64,000 bases of DNA, from NCBI GenBank assembly GCA_963580455.1, contig OY756969.1, positions 10,307,501 to 10,371,500 of the forward strand, read 5' to 3'. The notes under the pieces were generated by a model, which saw only the letters and a list, made by a program, of their open reading frames with translations, was not told the origin of the DNA and ran no database searches. Numbering within the stretch: the first letter of the stretch is position 1; each line of letters begins with the position of its first letter. The DNA is from Euonymus europaeus. Its lineage: Eukaryota; Streptophyta; Magnoliopsida; Celastrales; Celastraceae. Shown in pieces: positions 10,775-24,000 of the stretch. The translations under genes were made by a program, and so were the position numbers.

Positions 10775-12205
10775 GATAAAACCGTTAAAAGCTCCTCCAT
10801 AGAGAGAGTTGAGCAACTTCGGACAATTAAAGTTACTCAGCGTACAATTTTTACTATTCTTCTATTTTCAAATTTTACGAGTATAAGATTCGTAGCTTCT
10901 TTTGTTGTCAAGATATCAAATTTCATTCTAAATTTGGCAAAACAATTAAAAACACCTCCAACGGGTGAGTTGAGCAATTTCAGACTGTCAAATTCGCTCG
11001 GTGTACACTTTTTATTGTTCTTCTATGTCACATTTTACGAGTATAAGCTTCCAAAACTATTTTGATGCCAAAACAACAACTTTCTATGACAAATGGACAA
11101 AATCATTAACAGCTTCTCCATAGAGAGAGTTGAGGAACTTCGGACCATCAAAGTTGCTCGGTGTACAATTTCTATTGTTCTTCTATGTCAAATTTTACGA
11201 GTATAAGCTTCTATTATTATTTCGATGCCAAAACACCAACTTTCTATGACAAATTGACAAAGCTTTTAAAAGCTCCTCCATAGATAGAGTTGAGGAACTT
11301 CAGATCAAAAAAGTTGCTCGGTGTACACTTTTTATTGGTCTTCTATGTCAAATTTTACGAGTATAAGCTTCCATGGTTATTTCGATGACAAAACACCAAC
11401 TTTCTATAACAAATTGACAAAACAGTTAAAAGGTCCTCCTTAGAGAGAGTTGAGTAACTTCGGACCATCAAAGTTACTGAGCGTACACTTTTTACTATTA
11501 TTCTATTTCAAATTTTATGAGTATAAGTTTTGTAGATTGTTTTGTTGTCAAGATACCAAAATTCATTCTAAATTGGGCAAAACTATTAAAAACACCACCA
11601 AAGGGAGAGTTGAGCAATTTCGAACCGTCAAAGTTGCTCGGTGTACACCTTTTATTGTTCTTCTATGTCACATATTTCGAGTGTAAGCTTCCAAGACTAT
11701 TTTGATGCCAAAACACGAACTTTGTATGACAAATGGATAAAACCGTTAAAAGCTCCTCCATAGAGAGAGTTGAGCAACTTCGTACCGTCAAAGTTCCTCG
11801 AGGAGCTTTTTTTTATTGTTCTTCTATGTCAAATTTTATGAGTATAGGCTTCCTAGAATATTTCGATCCAAAACCCAACTTTCTATGACACATGGACAAA
11901 ATCATTAAAAGCTTCACCATCCAAGAGTTGAGCAACTTCGGACCATCAAAGTTGCTCGGTGTACACTTTTTACTGTTCTTCTATGTCAAATTTTACGAGT
12001 ATAAGCTTCCATGATTATTTCGATGCCAAAACACCAAATTTCCTTGACAAAACCGTTAAAAGCTCCTCCATATAGAGAGTTGAGAAACTTCGGACCATCA
12101 AAGTTGCTCGAGGTAAACTTTTTATTATTCTTCTATGTCAAATTTTATGAGGATAAGCTGCCATGATTATTTCAATGCCAAAACACCAATTTTCTATGAC
12201 AAATT
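10775..12205 (+). repeat. 1431-bp HOR, unit 2
   Basis: Same nine-monomer order as unit 1. The only differences I noticed are single substitutions, for example ATCATTAAAAGCTTCACC near 11903, where units 1, 3 and 4 have ATCATTAACAGCTTCACC. Confidence 0.93.
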
Positions 12206-13636
12206 GATAAAACCGTTAAAAGCTCCTCCATAGAGAGAGTTGAGCAACTTCGGACAATTAAAGTTACTCAGCGTACAATTTTTACTATTCTTCTATTTTC
12301 AAATTTTACGAGTATAAGATTCGTAGCTTCTTTTGTTGTCAAGATATCAAATTTCATTCTAAATTTGGCAAAACAATTAAAAACACCTCCAACGGGTGAG
12401 TTGAGCAATTTCAGACTGTCAAATTCGCTCGGTGTACACTTTTTATTGTTCTTCTATGTCACATTTTACGAGTATAAGCTTCCAAAACTATTTTGATGCC
12501 AAAACAACAACTTTCTATGACAAATGGACAAAATCATTAACAGCTTCTCCATAGAGAGAGTTGAGGAACTTCGGACCATCAAAGTTGCTCGGTGTACAAT
12601 TTCTATTGTTCTTCTATGTCAAATTTTACGAGTATAAGCTTCTATTATTATTTCGATGCCAAAACACCAACTTTCTATGACAAATTGACAAAGCTTTTAA
12701 AAGCTCCTCCATAGATAGAGTTGAGGAACTTCAGATCAAAAAAGTTGCTCGGTGTACACTTTTTATTGGTCTTCTATGTCAAATTTTACGAGTATAAGCT
12801 TCCATGGTTATTTCGATGACAAAACACCAACTTTCTATAACAAATTGACAAAACAGTTAAAAGGTCCTCCTTAGAGAGAGTTGAGTAACTTCGGACCATC
12901 AAAGTTACTGAGCGTACACTTTTTACTATTATTCTATTTCAAATTTTATGAGTATAAGTTTTGTAGATTGTTTTGTTGTCAAGATACCAAAATTCATTCT
13001 AAATTGGGCAAAACTATTAAAAACACCACCAAAGGGAGAGTTGAGCAATTTCGAACCGTCAAAGTTGCTCGGTGTACACCTTTTATTGTTCTTCTATGTC
13101 ACATATTTCGAGTGTAAGCTTCCAAGACTATTTTGATGCCAAAACACGAACTTTGTATGACAAATGGATAAAACCGTTAAAAGCTCCTCCATAGAGAGAG
13201 TTGAGCAACTTCGTACCGTCAAAGTTCCTCGAGGAGCTTTTTTTTATTGTTCTTCTATGTCAAATTTTATGAGTATAGGCTTCCTAGAATATTTCGATCC
13301 AAAACCCAACTTTCTATGACACATGGACAAAATCATTAACAGCTTCACCATCCAAGAGTTGAGCAACTTCGGACCATCAAAGTTGCTCGGTGTACACTTT
13401 TTACTGTTCTTCTATGTCAAATTTTACGAGTATAAGCTTCCATGATTATTTCGATGCCAAAACACCAAATTTCCTTGACAAAACCGTTAAAAGCTCCTCC
13501 ATATAGAGAGTTGAGAAACTTCGGACCATCAAAGTTGCTCGAGGTAAACTTTTTATTATTCTTCTATGTCAAATTTTATGAGGATAAGCTGCCATGATTA
13601 TTTCAATGCCAAAACACCAATTTTCTATGACAAATT
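12206..13636 (+). repeat. 1431-bp HOR, unit 3
   Basis: Same nine-monomer order and exact 1431-bp spacing. I noticed no difference from unit 1 in the lines compared. Confidence 0.93.
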
Positions 13637-15067
13637 GATAAAACCGTTAAAAGCTCCTCCATAGAGAGAGTTGAGCAACTTCGGACAATTAAAGTTACTC
13701 AGCGTACAATTTTTACTATTCTTCTATTTTCAAATTTTACGAGTATAAGATTCGTAGCTTCTTTTGTTGTCAAGATATCAAATTTCATTCTAAATTTGGC
13801 AAAACAATTAAAAACACCTCCAACGGGTGAGTTGAGCAATTTCAGACTGTCAAATTCGCTCGGTGTACACTTTTTATTGTTCTTCTATGTCACATTTTAC
13901 GAGTATAAGCTTCCAAAACTATTTTGATGCCAAAACAACAACTTTCTATGACAAATGGACAAAATCATTAACAGCTTCTCCATAGAGAGAGTTGAGGAAC
14001 TTCGGACCATCAAAGTTGCTCGGTGTACAATTTCTATTGTTCTTCTATGTCAAATTTTACGAGTATAAGCTTCTATTATTATTTCGATGCCAAAACACCA
14101 ACTTTCTATGACAAATTGACAAAGCTTTTAAAAGCTCCTCCATAGATAGAGTTGAGGAACTTCATATCAAAAAAGTTGCTCGGTGTACACTTTTTATTGG
14201 TCTTCTATGTCAAATTTTACGAGTATAAGCTTCCATGGTTATTTCGATGACAAAACACCAACTTTCTATAACAAATTGACAAAACAGTTAAAAGGTCCTC
14301 CTTAGAGAGAGTTGAGTAACTTCGGACCATCAAAGTTACTGAGCGTACACTTTTTACTATTATTCTATTTCAAATTTTATGAGTATAAGTTTTGTAGATT
14401 GTTTTGTTGTCAAGATACCAAAATTCATTCTAAATTGGGCAAAACTATTAAAAACACCACCAAAGGGAGAGTTGAGCAATTTCGAACCGTCAAAGTTGCT
14501 CGGTGTACACCTTTTATTGTTCTTCTATGTCACATATTTCGAGTGTAAGCTTCCAAGACTATTTTGATGCCAAAACACGAACTTTGTATGACAAATGGAT
14601 AAAACCGTTAAAAGCTCCTCCATAGAGAGAGTTGAGCAACTTCGTACCGTCAAAGTTCCTCGAGGAGCTTTTTTTTATTGTTCTTCTATGTCAAATTTTA
14701 TGAGTATAGGCTTCCTAGAATATTTCGATCCAAAACCCAACTTTCTATGACACATGGACAAAATCATTAACAGCTTCACCATCCAAGAGTTGAGCAACTT
14801 CGGACCATCAAAGTTGCTCGGTGTACACTTTTTACTGTTCTTCTATGTCAAATTTTACGAGTATAAGCTTCCATGATTATTTCGATGCCAAAACACCAAA
14901 TTTCCTTGACAAAACTGTTAAAAGCTCCTCCATATAGAGAGTTGAGAAACTTCGGACCATCAAAGTTGCTCGAGGTAAACTTTTTATTATTCTTCTATGT
15001 CAAATTTTATGAGGATAAGCTGCCATGATTATTTCAATGCCAAAACACCAATTTTCTATGACAAATT
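13637..15067 (+). repeat. 1431-bp HOR, unit 4
   Basis: Same order and spacing. Private substitutions include TTCATATCAAAAAAG near 14161 (units 1-3 have TTCAGATC) and AAAACTGTTAAAAG near 14911 (others AAAACCGTT). It is the last of the near-identical units. Confidence 0.92.
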
Positions 15068-16497
15068 GATAAAACCGTTAAAAGCTCCTCCATAGAGAGA
15101 GTTGAGCAACTTCGGACCATTAAAGTTACTCAGCGTACAATTTTTACTATTCTTCTATTTCAAATTTTACGAGTATAAGATTCGTAGCTTGTTTTGTTGT
15201 CAAGATATCAAATTTCATTATAAATTTGGCAAAACAATTAAAAACACCTCAAATGGGTGAGTTGAGCAATTTCGGACTGTCAAATTTGCTCGGTGTACAC
15301 CTTTTATTATTCTTCTATCTCACATTTTACGAGTATAAGCTTCCAAAACTATTTTGATGCCAAAACAACAACTTTCTATGACAAATGGACAAAATCATTA
15401 ACAGCTTCTCCATAGAGAGAGTTGAGGAACTTCGGACAATCAAAGTTGCTCGGTGTACAATTTCTATTGTTCTTCTATGTCAAATTTTACGAGTATAAGC
15501 TTCCATTATTATTTCGATGCCAAAACACCAACTTTCTATGACAAATTGGCAAAACTTTTAAAAGCTCCTCCATAGATAGAGTTGAGGAACTTTGGATCAA
15601 AAAAGTTGCTCGGTGTACACTTTTTATTGTTCTTCTACGTCAAATTTTACGAGTATAAGCTTACATGGTTATTTCGATGACAAAACACCAACTTTCTATA
15701 AAAATTGACAAAACAGTTAAAAGGTCCTCCTTAGAGAGAGTTGAGCAACTTCGGACCATCAAAGTTACTGAGCGTACACTTTTTACTATTATTCTATTTC
15801 AAATTTTATGAGTATAAGTTTTGTAGATTGTTTTGTTGTCAAGATACCAAAATTCATTCTAAATTGGGCAAAACTATTAAAAACACCTCCAAAGGGAGAG
15901 TTGAGCAATTTCGGACCGTCAAAGTTGCTCGGTGTACAACTTTTATTGTTCTTATATGTCACATATTACGAGTGTAAGCTTCCAAGACTATTTTGATGCC
16001 AAAACACCAACTTTGTATGACAAATGGATAAAACCGTTAAAAGCTCCTCCATAGAGAGAGTTGAGCAACTTCGTACCGTCAAAGTTCCTCGAGGAGCTTC
16101 TTTTTATTGTTCTTCTATGTCAAATTTTATGAGTATAGGCTTCCTAGAATATTTCCATCCAAAACCCAACTTTCTATGACAAATGGACAAAATCATTAAC
16201 AGCTTCTCCATACAAAGAGTTGAGCAGTTTCGGACTATCAAAGTTGCTCAGTGTACACTTTTTACTGTTCTTCTATGTCAAATTTTACGAGTATAAGCTT
16301 CCATGACTATTTCGATGCCAAAACACCAAATTTCCTTGACAAAACCGTTAAAAGCTCCTCCATATAGAGAGTTGAACAACTTCGGACCATCAAAGTTGCT
16401 CGAGGTAAACTTTTTATTATTCTTCTATGTCAAATTTTATGAGGATAAGCTGCCATTATTATTTCAATGCCAAAACACCAATTTTCTATGACAAATT
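15068..16497 (+). repeat. 1431-bp HOR, unit 5 (diverged)
   Basis: Same nine-monomer order, 1430 bp, but with many unit-specific changes: CGGACCATTAAAG rather than CGGACAATTAAAG, TTCTATTTCAAATTTTACG rather than TTCTATTTTCAAATTTT, TTCGTAGCTTGTTTTG, CCTCAAATGGGTGAG, and GGAGCTTCTTTTTATTG. The drop in similarity at 15068 marks the right edge of the homogenised core. Confidence 0.88.
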
Positions 16498-17928
16498 GAT
16501 AAAACCGTTAAAAGCTCCTCCATAGAGAGAGTTGAGCAACTTTGGACCATTAAAGTTACTCTGCGTACAATTTTTACAATTCTTCTATTTCAAATTTTAC
16601 GAATATAAGATTCGTAGCTTGTTTTGTTGTCAAGATATCAAATTTCATTCTAAATTTGGCAAAACAATTAAAAACACCTCCAATGGGTGAGTTGAGCAAT
16701 TTCAGACTGTCAAATTTGCTCGGTGTACACCTTTTATTGTTCTTCTATGTCACATTTTACGAGTATAAGCTTCCAAAACTATTTTAATGCCAAAACAACA
16801 ACTTTCTATGACAAATGGACAAAATCATTAACAGCTTCTCCATAGAGAGAGTTGAGGAACTTCGGACCATCAAAGTTGCTCGGTGTACAATTTCTATTGT
16901 TCTTCTATGTCAAATTTTACGAGTATAAGCTTCCATTATTATTTCGATGCGAAAACACCAACTTTCTATGACAAATTGGCAAAACTTTTAAAAGCTCCTC
17001 CATATATAGAGTTGAGGAACTTCGGATCAAAAAAGTTGCTCGGTGTACACTTTTTATTGTTCTTCTATGTCAAATTTTACGAGTATAAGCTTCCATGGTT
17101 ATTTCGATGCCAAAACACCAACTTTCTATAAAAAATTGACAAAACAGTTAAATGGTCCTCCTTAGAGAGAGTTGAGCAACTTCGGACCATCAAAGTTACT
17201 GAGCGTACACTTTTTACTATTATTCTATTTCAAATTTTATGAGTATAAGTTTTGTAGATTGTTTTGTTGTCAAGATACCAAAATTCATTCTAAATTGGGC
17301 AAAACTATTAAAAACACCTCCAAAGGGAGAGTTGAGCAATTTCGGACCGTCAAAGTTGCTCGGTGTACACCTTTTATTGTTCTTCTATGTCACATATTAC
17401 GAGTGTAAGCTTCCAATAGTATTTTGATGCCAAAACACCAACTTTGTATGACAAATTGATAAAAGCGTTAAAAGCTCCTCCATAGAGAGAGTTGAGCAAC
17501 TTCGTACTGTCAAAGTTCCTCGAGAAGCTTTTTTTTATTGTTCTTCTATGTCAAATTTTATGAGTATATGCTTTCTAGATTATTTCGATCCAAAACCCAA
17601 CTTTCTATGACAAATGGACAAAATCATTAACAGCTTCTCCATAGAAAGAGTTGAGCAGCTTCGGACCATCAAAGTTGCTCGGTGTACACTTTTTACTGTT
17701 CTTCTATGTCAAATGTTACGAGTATATGCTTCCATGATTATTTCGATGCCAAAACACCAAATTTCCTTGACAAAACCGTTAAAAGCTCCTCCATATAGAG
17801 AGTTGAGCAACTTCGGACCATCAAAGTTGCTCGAGGTAAACTTTTTATTATTCTTCTATGTCAAATTTTATGAGGATAAGCTGCCATGATTATTTCAATC
17901 CCAGAACACCAATTTTCTATGACAAATT
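16498..17928 (+). repeat. 1431-bp HOR, unit 6 (diverged)
   Basis: Same nine-monomer order and 1431 bp. Distinguishing variants include GTTACTCTGCGTAC near 16553, CATATATAGAGTTGAGG near 17001 and GAAGCTTTTTTTTATTG near 17524. It is closer to unit 5 than to units 1-4 in its B-class monomer. Confidence 0.87.
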
Positions 17929-18840
17929 GATAAAACCGTTAAAAGCTCCTCCATAGAGAGAGTTGAGCAACTTCGGACCATTAAAGTTACTCAGCGGACA
18001 ATTTTTACTATTCTTCTATTTCAAATTTTACGAGTATAAGATTCGTAGCTTGTTTTGTTGTCAAGATATCAAATGTCATTCTAAATTTGGCAAAACAATT
18101 AAAAACACCTCCAACGGATGAGTTGAGCAATTTCAGACTGTCAAATTTGCTCGGTGTACACCTTTTGTTGTTCTTCTATGTCACATTTTACGAGTATAAG
18201 CTTCCAAAACTATTTTGATGCCAAAACAACAACTTTCTATGACAAATAAACAAAATCATTAACAGCTTCTCCATGGAGAGAGTTGAAGAACTTCGGACCA
18301 TCAAAGTTGCTCGGTGTACAATTTCTATTGTTCTTCTATGTCAAATTTTACGAGTATAAGCTTCCATTATTATTTCGATGCCAAAACACCAACTTTCTAT
18401 GACAAATTGGCAAAACTTTTAAAAGCTCCTCCATAGATAGAGTTGAGGAACTTCGGATCAAAAAAGTTGCTTGGTGTACACTTTTTATTGTTCTTCTATG
18501 TCAAATTTTACGAGTATAAGCTTCCATGGTTATTTCGATGCCAAACCACCAACTTTCTATAACAAATTGACAAAACAGTTAAAAGGTCCTCCTTAGAGAG
18601 AGTTGAGCAACTTTGGACCATCAAAGTTACTGAGCGTACACTTTTTACTATTATTCTATTTCAAATTTTATGAGTATAACTTTTGTAGATTGTTTTGTTG
18701 TCAACATAAAAAAATTTATTCTAAATTGGGCAAAACTATTAAAAACACCTCCAAAGGGAGAGTTGAGCAATTTCGGACCGTTAATGTTGCTAAGTGTACA
18801 CATTTTATTGTTCTTCTATGTCACATTTTACGAGTGTAAA
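17929..18840 (+). repeat. 1431-bp HOR, unit 7, truncated after about six monomers
   Basis: Class order B, C, A2, A2, B, C matches the first two thirds of the HOR (CGGACCATTAAAGTTACTC near 17976, B-class leading TTG at 18603). After 18840 the expected CGTACCGTCAAAGTTCC monomer does not appear; instead an A-type monomer with GACAACTTCAGACCATCAATG follows. This unit is the right end of the 1431-bp domain. Confidence 0.82.
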
Positions 18841-20710
18841 CTCGCAAGACTATTTCGATGCGAAAACACCAACTTTCTATGTCAAATGGACAAAACCGTT
18901 AAAAGCTCCTCCATAGAGAGAGTTGACAACTTCAGACCATCAATGCTGCTCGGGGTACACTTTTTATTGTTATTCTGTGTCAAATTTTATGAGTATAGGC
19001 TTCCCAGATTATCTCGTTGCAAAAATCCCAACTTTCTATGACAAATGGACAAAATCGTTAAAAGCTCCTCCATAGACAGAGTTGAGCAACTTCTGATCAA
19101 CAAAGTTGCTCGGTGTACACTTTTTATTGTTCTTCTATGTCAAATTTTACGAGTATAAGCTTCCATGATTATTTCGATGCCAAAAATCCAACTTTTTATG
19201 ACAAATTGACAAAACCGTTAAAAGCTCCTACATAGAGAGAGAGTTGAGCAACTTCAGACATTCAAAATTACTCAGCGTACACTTTTTACTATTCTTCTAT
19301 TTCAAATTTTACGAGTATAATTTTCGTAGATGGTTTTGTTATCAAGATAACAAATTTCATTCTAAATTGTGCAAAATTATTAAAAATGCCTCCAATGGGA
19401 GAGTTGAGCAATTTTGGACCGTCAAAGTTGCTCGGTATACACCTTTGATTGTTCTTCTATGTCACATTTTACGAGTATAAACTTCCATGAGTGTTTCGAT
19501 GCCAAAACACCAGCTTTCTATGACAAATTGACAAAACCGTTAGGAGCACCTCCATAGGGAGAGTTGAGCAATTTCGGCCAATCAAAGTTGCTCGGGGCAC
19601 TTTTTATTGTTCTTCTATGTCAAATTTTTTGAGTATAGGCTTTCTAGATTATTTCAATGACAAAAGCCCAACTTTCTATGACAAATGGACAAAACCGTTA
19701 AAAGCTCCTCTATAGAGAGAGTTGAGCAACTTCGGACCATCAAAGTTACTCAGCGTACAGTTTTTACTATTCTTCTATGTCAAATTTTATGAGTATAATT
19801 TTCGTAGATTGTTTTGTTTCCAAGATAATAAATTTCATTCTAAATTGGGCGAAACTATTAAAAACACCTCCAACAGGAGAGTTGAGCAATTTCGGACCGT
19901 CAAAGTTGCTCGGTGTACACCTTTTATTGTTCTTCCATGTCAAATTTTATGAGTATAAGTTTACATGATTATTTCGATGCCAAAACACCAATTTTGTATG
20001 ACAAATGGACAAAACCGTTAAAAGCTCCTCCATAGAGAGAGTTGAGCAACATCCGACCATCAAAGTTGCTCGGGATACACTTTTTATTATTTTTCTAAGC
20101 CAAATTTTATGAGTATAGGCTTCCTAGATTATTACAATGCCAAAACCCGAACTTTCTATGACAAATGGATAAAATCATTAAAATGTTCTCCATAGAGAGA
20201 TTTGAGCATTTTTGGATAAACAAAGTTGCTCGGTGTACATTTTTATTGTTCGTCTATGTCACAGTTTATGAGTATAAGCTTCAATGATAATTTCGATGCC
20301 AAAACACCAACTTTCTATGACAAATTGGAAAAACCGTTAAGAGCTCCTCCATAGAGAGAGTTGAGCAACTTCGGACCATCAAAGTTACTCAGCGTACACT
20401 TTTTACTATTCTTCTATTTCAAATTTTAAGAGTATAAGTTTCGTAAATTGTTATGTAGTCAAGATAACGAATTTCATTCTAAATTGGGCAAAACAATTAA
20501 AAACACCTCCAACTAGAGAGTTGAGGAATTTTGGACCTTCAAAGTTGCTCTCTGTACACCTTTTATTGTTCTTTTGTGTCACATTTTACGAGCATAAGCT
20601 TCCAAGACTATTTTGATGCTAAAACACCAAATTCTATGACAAATGGACAAAACCGTTAAAAACTCCTCCATAGAGATAGTTGAGCAAATTCACCCATCAA
20701 TGCTGCTCGG
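18841..20710 (+). repeat. Irregular satellite, about 12 monomers, no clear HOR
   Basis: A mixture of A1, A2, B and C monomers. B-class monomers begin at 19244, 19722 and about 20358; 18603 to 19244 is 641 bp, one four-monomer step. Individual monomers carry private changes such as TTTCCAAGATAATAAATTTC (19818) and GTTATGTAGTCAAGATAACG (20450). No gene, RNA or foreign insertion is visible. Confidence 0.85.
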
Positions 20711-21030
20711 GGTACACTTTTTATTGTTCTTCTATGTCAAATTTTATGAGTATAGGATTTCTAGATTATTAAGATGACAGAACCTGAACTTTCTATAAAA
20801 AATGGATAAAATCGTTAAAAGCTCCTCCATAGAGAAAGTTAAGCAACTTTGGACCATCAAAGTTGCTCGGGGTACACTTTTTATTGTTCTTCTATGTCAA
20901 ATTTTATGAGTATAGGATTTCTAGATTATTAAGATGACATAACCTGAACTTTCTATAAAAAATGGATAAAATCGTTAAAAGCTCCTCCATAGAGAAAGTT
21001 AAGCAACTATGGACCATCAAAGTTGCTCGG
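20711..21030 (+). repeat. Two adjacent near-identical 160-bp monomers
   Basis: 20711-20870 and 20871-21030 are direct copies with two differences noticed (GATGACAGAACC against GATGACATAACC, and CAACTTTGG against CAACTATGG). Both share rare changes not typical of the array: GTATAGGATTTCTAG, TTATTAAGATGAC, CTATAAAAAATGG and AAAGTTAAGCAACT. Neighbouring monomers elsewhere in this region are far less alike, so this is a recent single-monomer duplication. Confidence 0.9.
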
Positions 21031-24000
21031 TGTACACTTTTTATTGTTCTTTTATGTCAAATTTTACGAGTATAGGCTTCCATGATTATTTCGATGCCAA
21101 AACACCAACTTTCGATGACAAATTAAAAAAACCGTTAAAAGCTCCTCTATAGGGAGAGTTGAGCAACTTCCGACCATCAAAGTTGCTCGGGGTACACTTT
21201 TTATTGTTCTTCTAAGTTAAATTTTATGAGTATAGGCTTCCTAGATTATTTCGATGCCAAAACCCCAACTTTCTATGACAAATGGACAAAATCGTTAAAA
21301 GCTCCTCCATAGAGAGAGTTGAGCAACTTCGGATCAACAAAGTTGCTCGGTGTACACTTTTTATTGTTTTTCTATGTAAAATTTTACGAGTATAAGCTTC
21401 CACGATTATTTCGATGTCAAAACACCAACTTTCTATGACAAATTGACAAAATCATTAAAAGCTCCTCCATAGAGAGAGTTGAGCAACTTCGGACCATCAA
21501 AGTTACTCAGCGCACACTTTTTACTATTCTTCTATTTCAAATTTTACGAGTATGATTTTCGTAGATTGTTTTGTTGTCAAGATAACAAATTTCATTCTGA
21601 ATTGCGAAAAACTATTAAAAACACCTCAAATAGGAGAGTTGAGCAATTTCGGAACGTCAAAGTTGCTCGGTGTACATCTTTTATTGTTCTTCTTTGTCAC
21701 ATTTTACGAGTATAAGCTTCCAAGACTATTTTGATGATAAAACACCAAATTCTATGACAAATGACAAAACTGTTGAAAGCTCCTCCATAGAGAAAGTTGA
21801 GCAACTTCGGACCATCAAAGTTGCTCGGTGTACACTTTTTATTGTTCTTTTATGTCAAATTTTATGAGTATAAGCTTTCATTATTATTTCGATGAAAAAA
21901 CACCAAATTTCGACGACAAATTAAAAAAACCGTTAAAAGCTCCTCTATAGAGAGAGTTGAGCAACTTTCGACCATGATAGTTGCTCGGGGTACACTTTTT
22001 ATTGTTCTTCTAAGTCAAATTTTTTGACTATAGGCTTCAAAAATTATTTCGATGCCAAATCCCCAACTTTCTATGACAAATGGATAAAATCGTTAAAAGC
22101 TCCTTCATAGAGAGAGTTGAGCAACTTCGTATCAACATAGTTGCTCGGTGTACACTTTTTATTGTTCGTCTATGTCAAATTTTACGAGAATAAGCTTTCA
22201 TGATTATTTCGATGCCAAAACACCAACTTCCTATGACAAATTGAAAAAACCGTTAAAAGCTCCTCCATAGAGAGAGTTAAGCAACTTCGGACCATCAAAG
22301 TTACTCAGCGTACACTTTTTACTATTCTTCTATTTCAACTTTTACGAGTATAAGTCTCGTAAATTGTTATGTAGTCAAGATAAAGAATTTCATTCTAAAT
22401 TGGGCAAAACTATTAAAAACACCTCCAACTGGAGAGTTGAGCAATTTCGGACCGTCAAAGTTGCTTTGTGTATACCTTTTATTGTTCTTCTATGTCACAT
22501 TTTACGAGTATAAGCTTCCAAGACTGTTTGGATACGAAAATACCAACTTTCTACGACAAATGGACAAAACCGTTAAAAGCTCCTCCATAGAGAGAGTTGA
22601 ACAACTTTGGATCATCAATGCTGCTCGGGGTACAGTTTTTATTTTTCTTCTATGTAAAATTTTATGAGTATAGGCTTTCTAGTTTATTACGATTCCAAAA
22701 CTCCAACTTTCTATGATAAATGGACAAAATCGTTAAAAGCTCCGCCACAGAGAAAGTTGAACATCTTCGTACCATCAAAGTTGCTCGGTGTACACTTTTT
22801 ATTGCTCTTCAATGTCAAATTTTACGAGTATAAGCTTCAATGATTATTTCGATGCAAAAACACCAACTTTGTATGGCAAATTGACAAAACCGTTAAAAGA
22901 TCCTCCATAGAGAGAGTTGAGCAACTTCCGACCATCAAAGTTGCTCGGGGTACATTTTTTATTGTTCTTCTATGTCAAATTTTATGAGTATAGGCTTCCT
23001 AGATTATTTTGATGCCAAAACCCCAACATTCTATGACAGATGGACAAAATCGCTAAAAGCTCCTCCATAGATTGAGTTGAGCAACATCGGATCAACAAAA
23101 TTGCTCGGTGTACAATTTTTATTGTTCTTCAATGTCAAATTTTACGAGTATAAGCTTTCATGATTATTTCGATGCCAAAACATCAACTTTCTGTGAGAAA
23201 TTGACAAAACCATTAAAAGCTCCTCCATAGAGAGAGTTGAGCAACTTCGGACCATCAAAGTTACTCAGCGTACACTTTTTACTATTCTTCTATGTCAACT
23301 TTTACGAGTATAAGTTCGTAGATTGTTATGTAGTCAGGATAAAGAATTTCATTCTAAATTGGGCAAAACTATTAAAAACACCTACAACGGCAGAGTTGAG
23401 CAATTTCGGACCGTCAAAGTTGCTCGGTGTACACCTTTTATTGTTCTTCTGTGTCACATTTTACGAGTATAAGCTTCCAAGACTATTTTGATGCTAAAAC
23501 ACCAAATTCTATGACAAATGGACAAAACCGTTGAAAGCTCCTCCATAAAGATAGTTGAGCAACTTCGGACCATCAATGCTGCTCGGGGTACACTTTTTAT
23601 TGTTCTTCTATGTCAAATTTTATAAATATAGGGTTTCTAGATTATTACGATGCCAAAACCCGAACTTTCTATGAAAAATGGACAAAATCGTTAAAAGCTC
23701 CTCCATAGAAAAAGTTGATCAACTTTCGACCATCAAAGTTGCTCTGTGTACACTTTTTATTTTTCTTTTATGTCAAATTTTACGAGTTTAAGCTTCCATG
23801 ATTATTTCGATGCCAAAACACCAACTTTCGATAACAAATTAAAAAACCGTTAAAAGCTCCTCTATAGAGAGAGTTGAGCAAATTCCGATCATCAAAGATG
23901 CTCGAGGTACACTTTTTATTGTTCGTCTAAGTTAAATTTTATGAGTATAGGCTTCCTGGACAAAATCGTTAAAAGCTCCTCCATAGAGAGAGTTGAGCAA

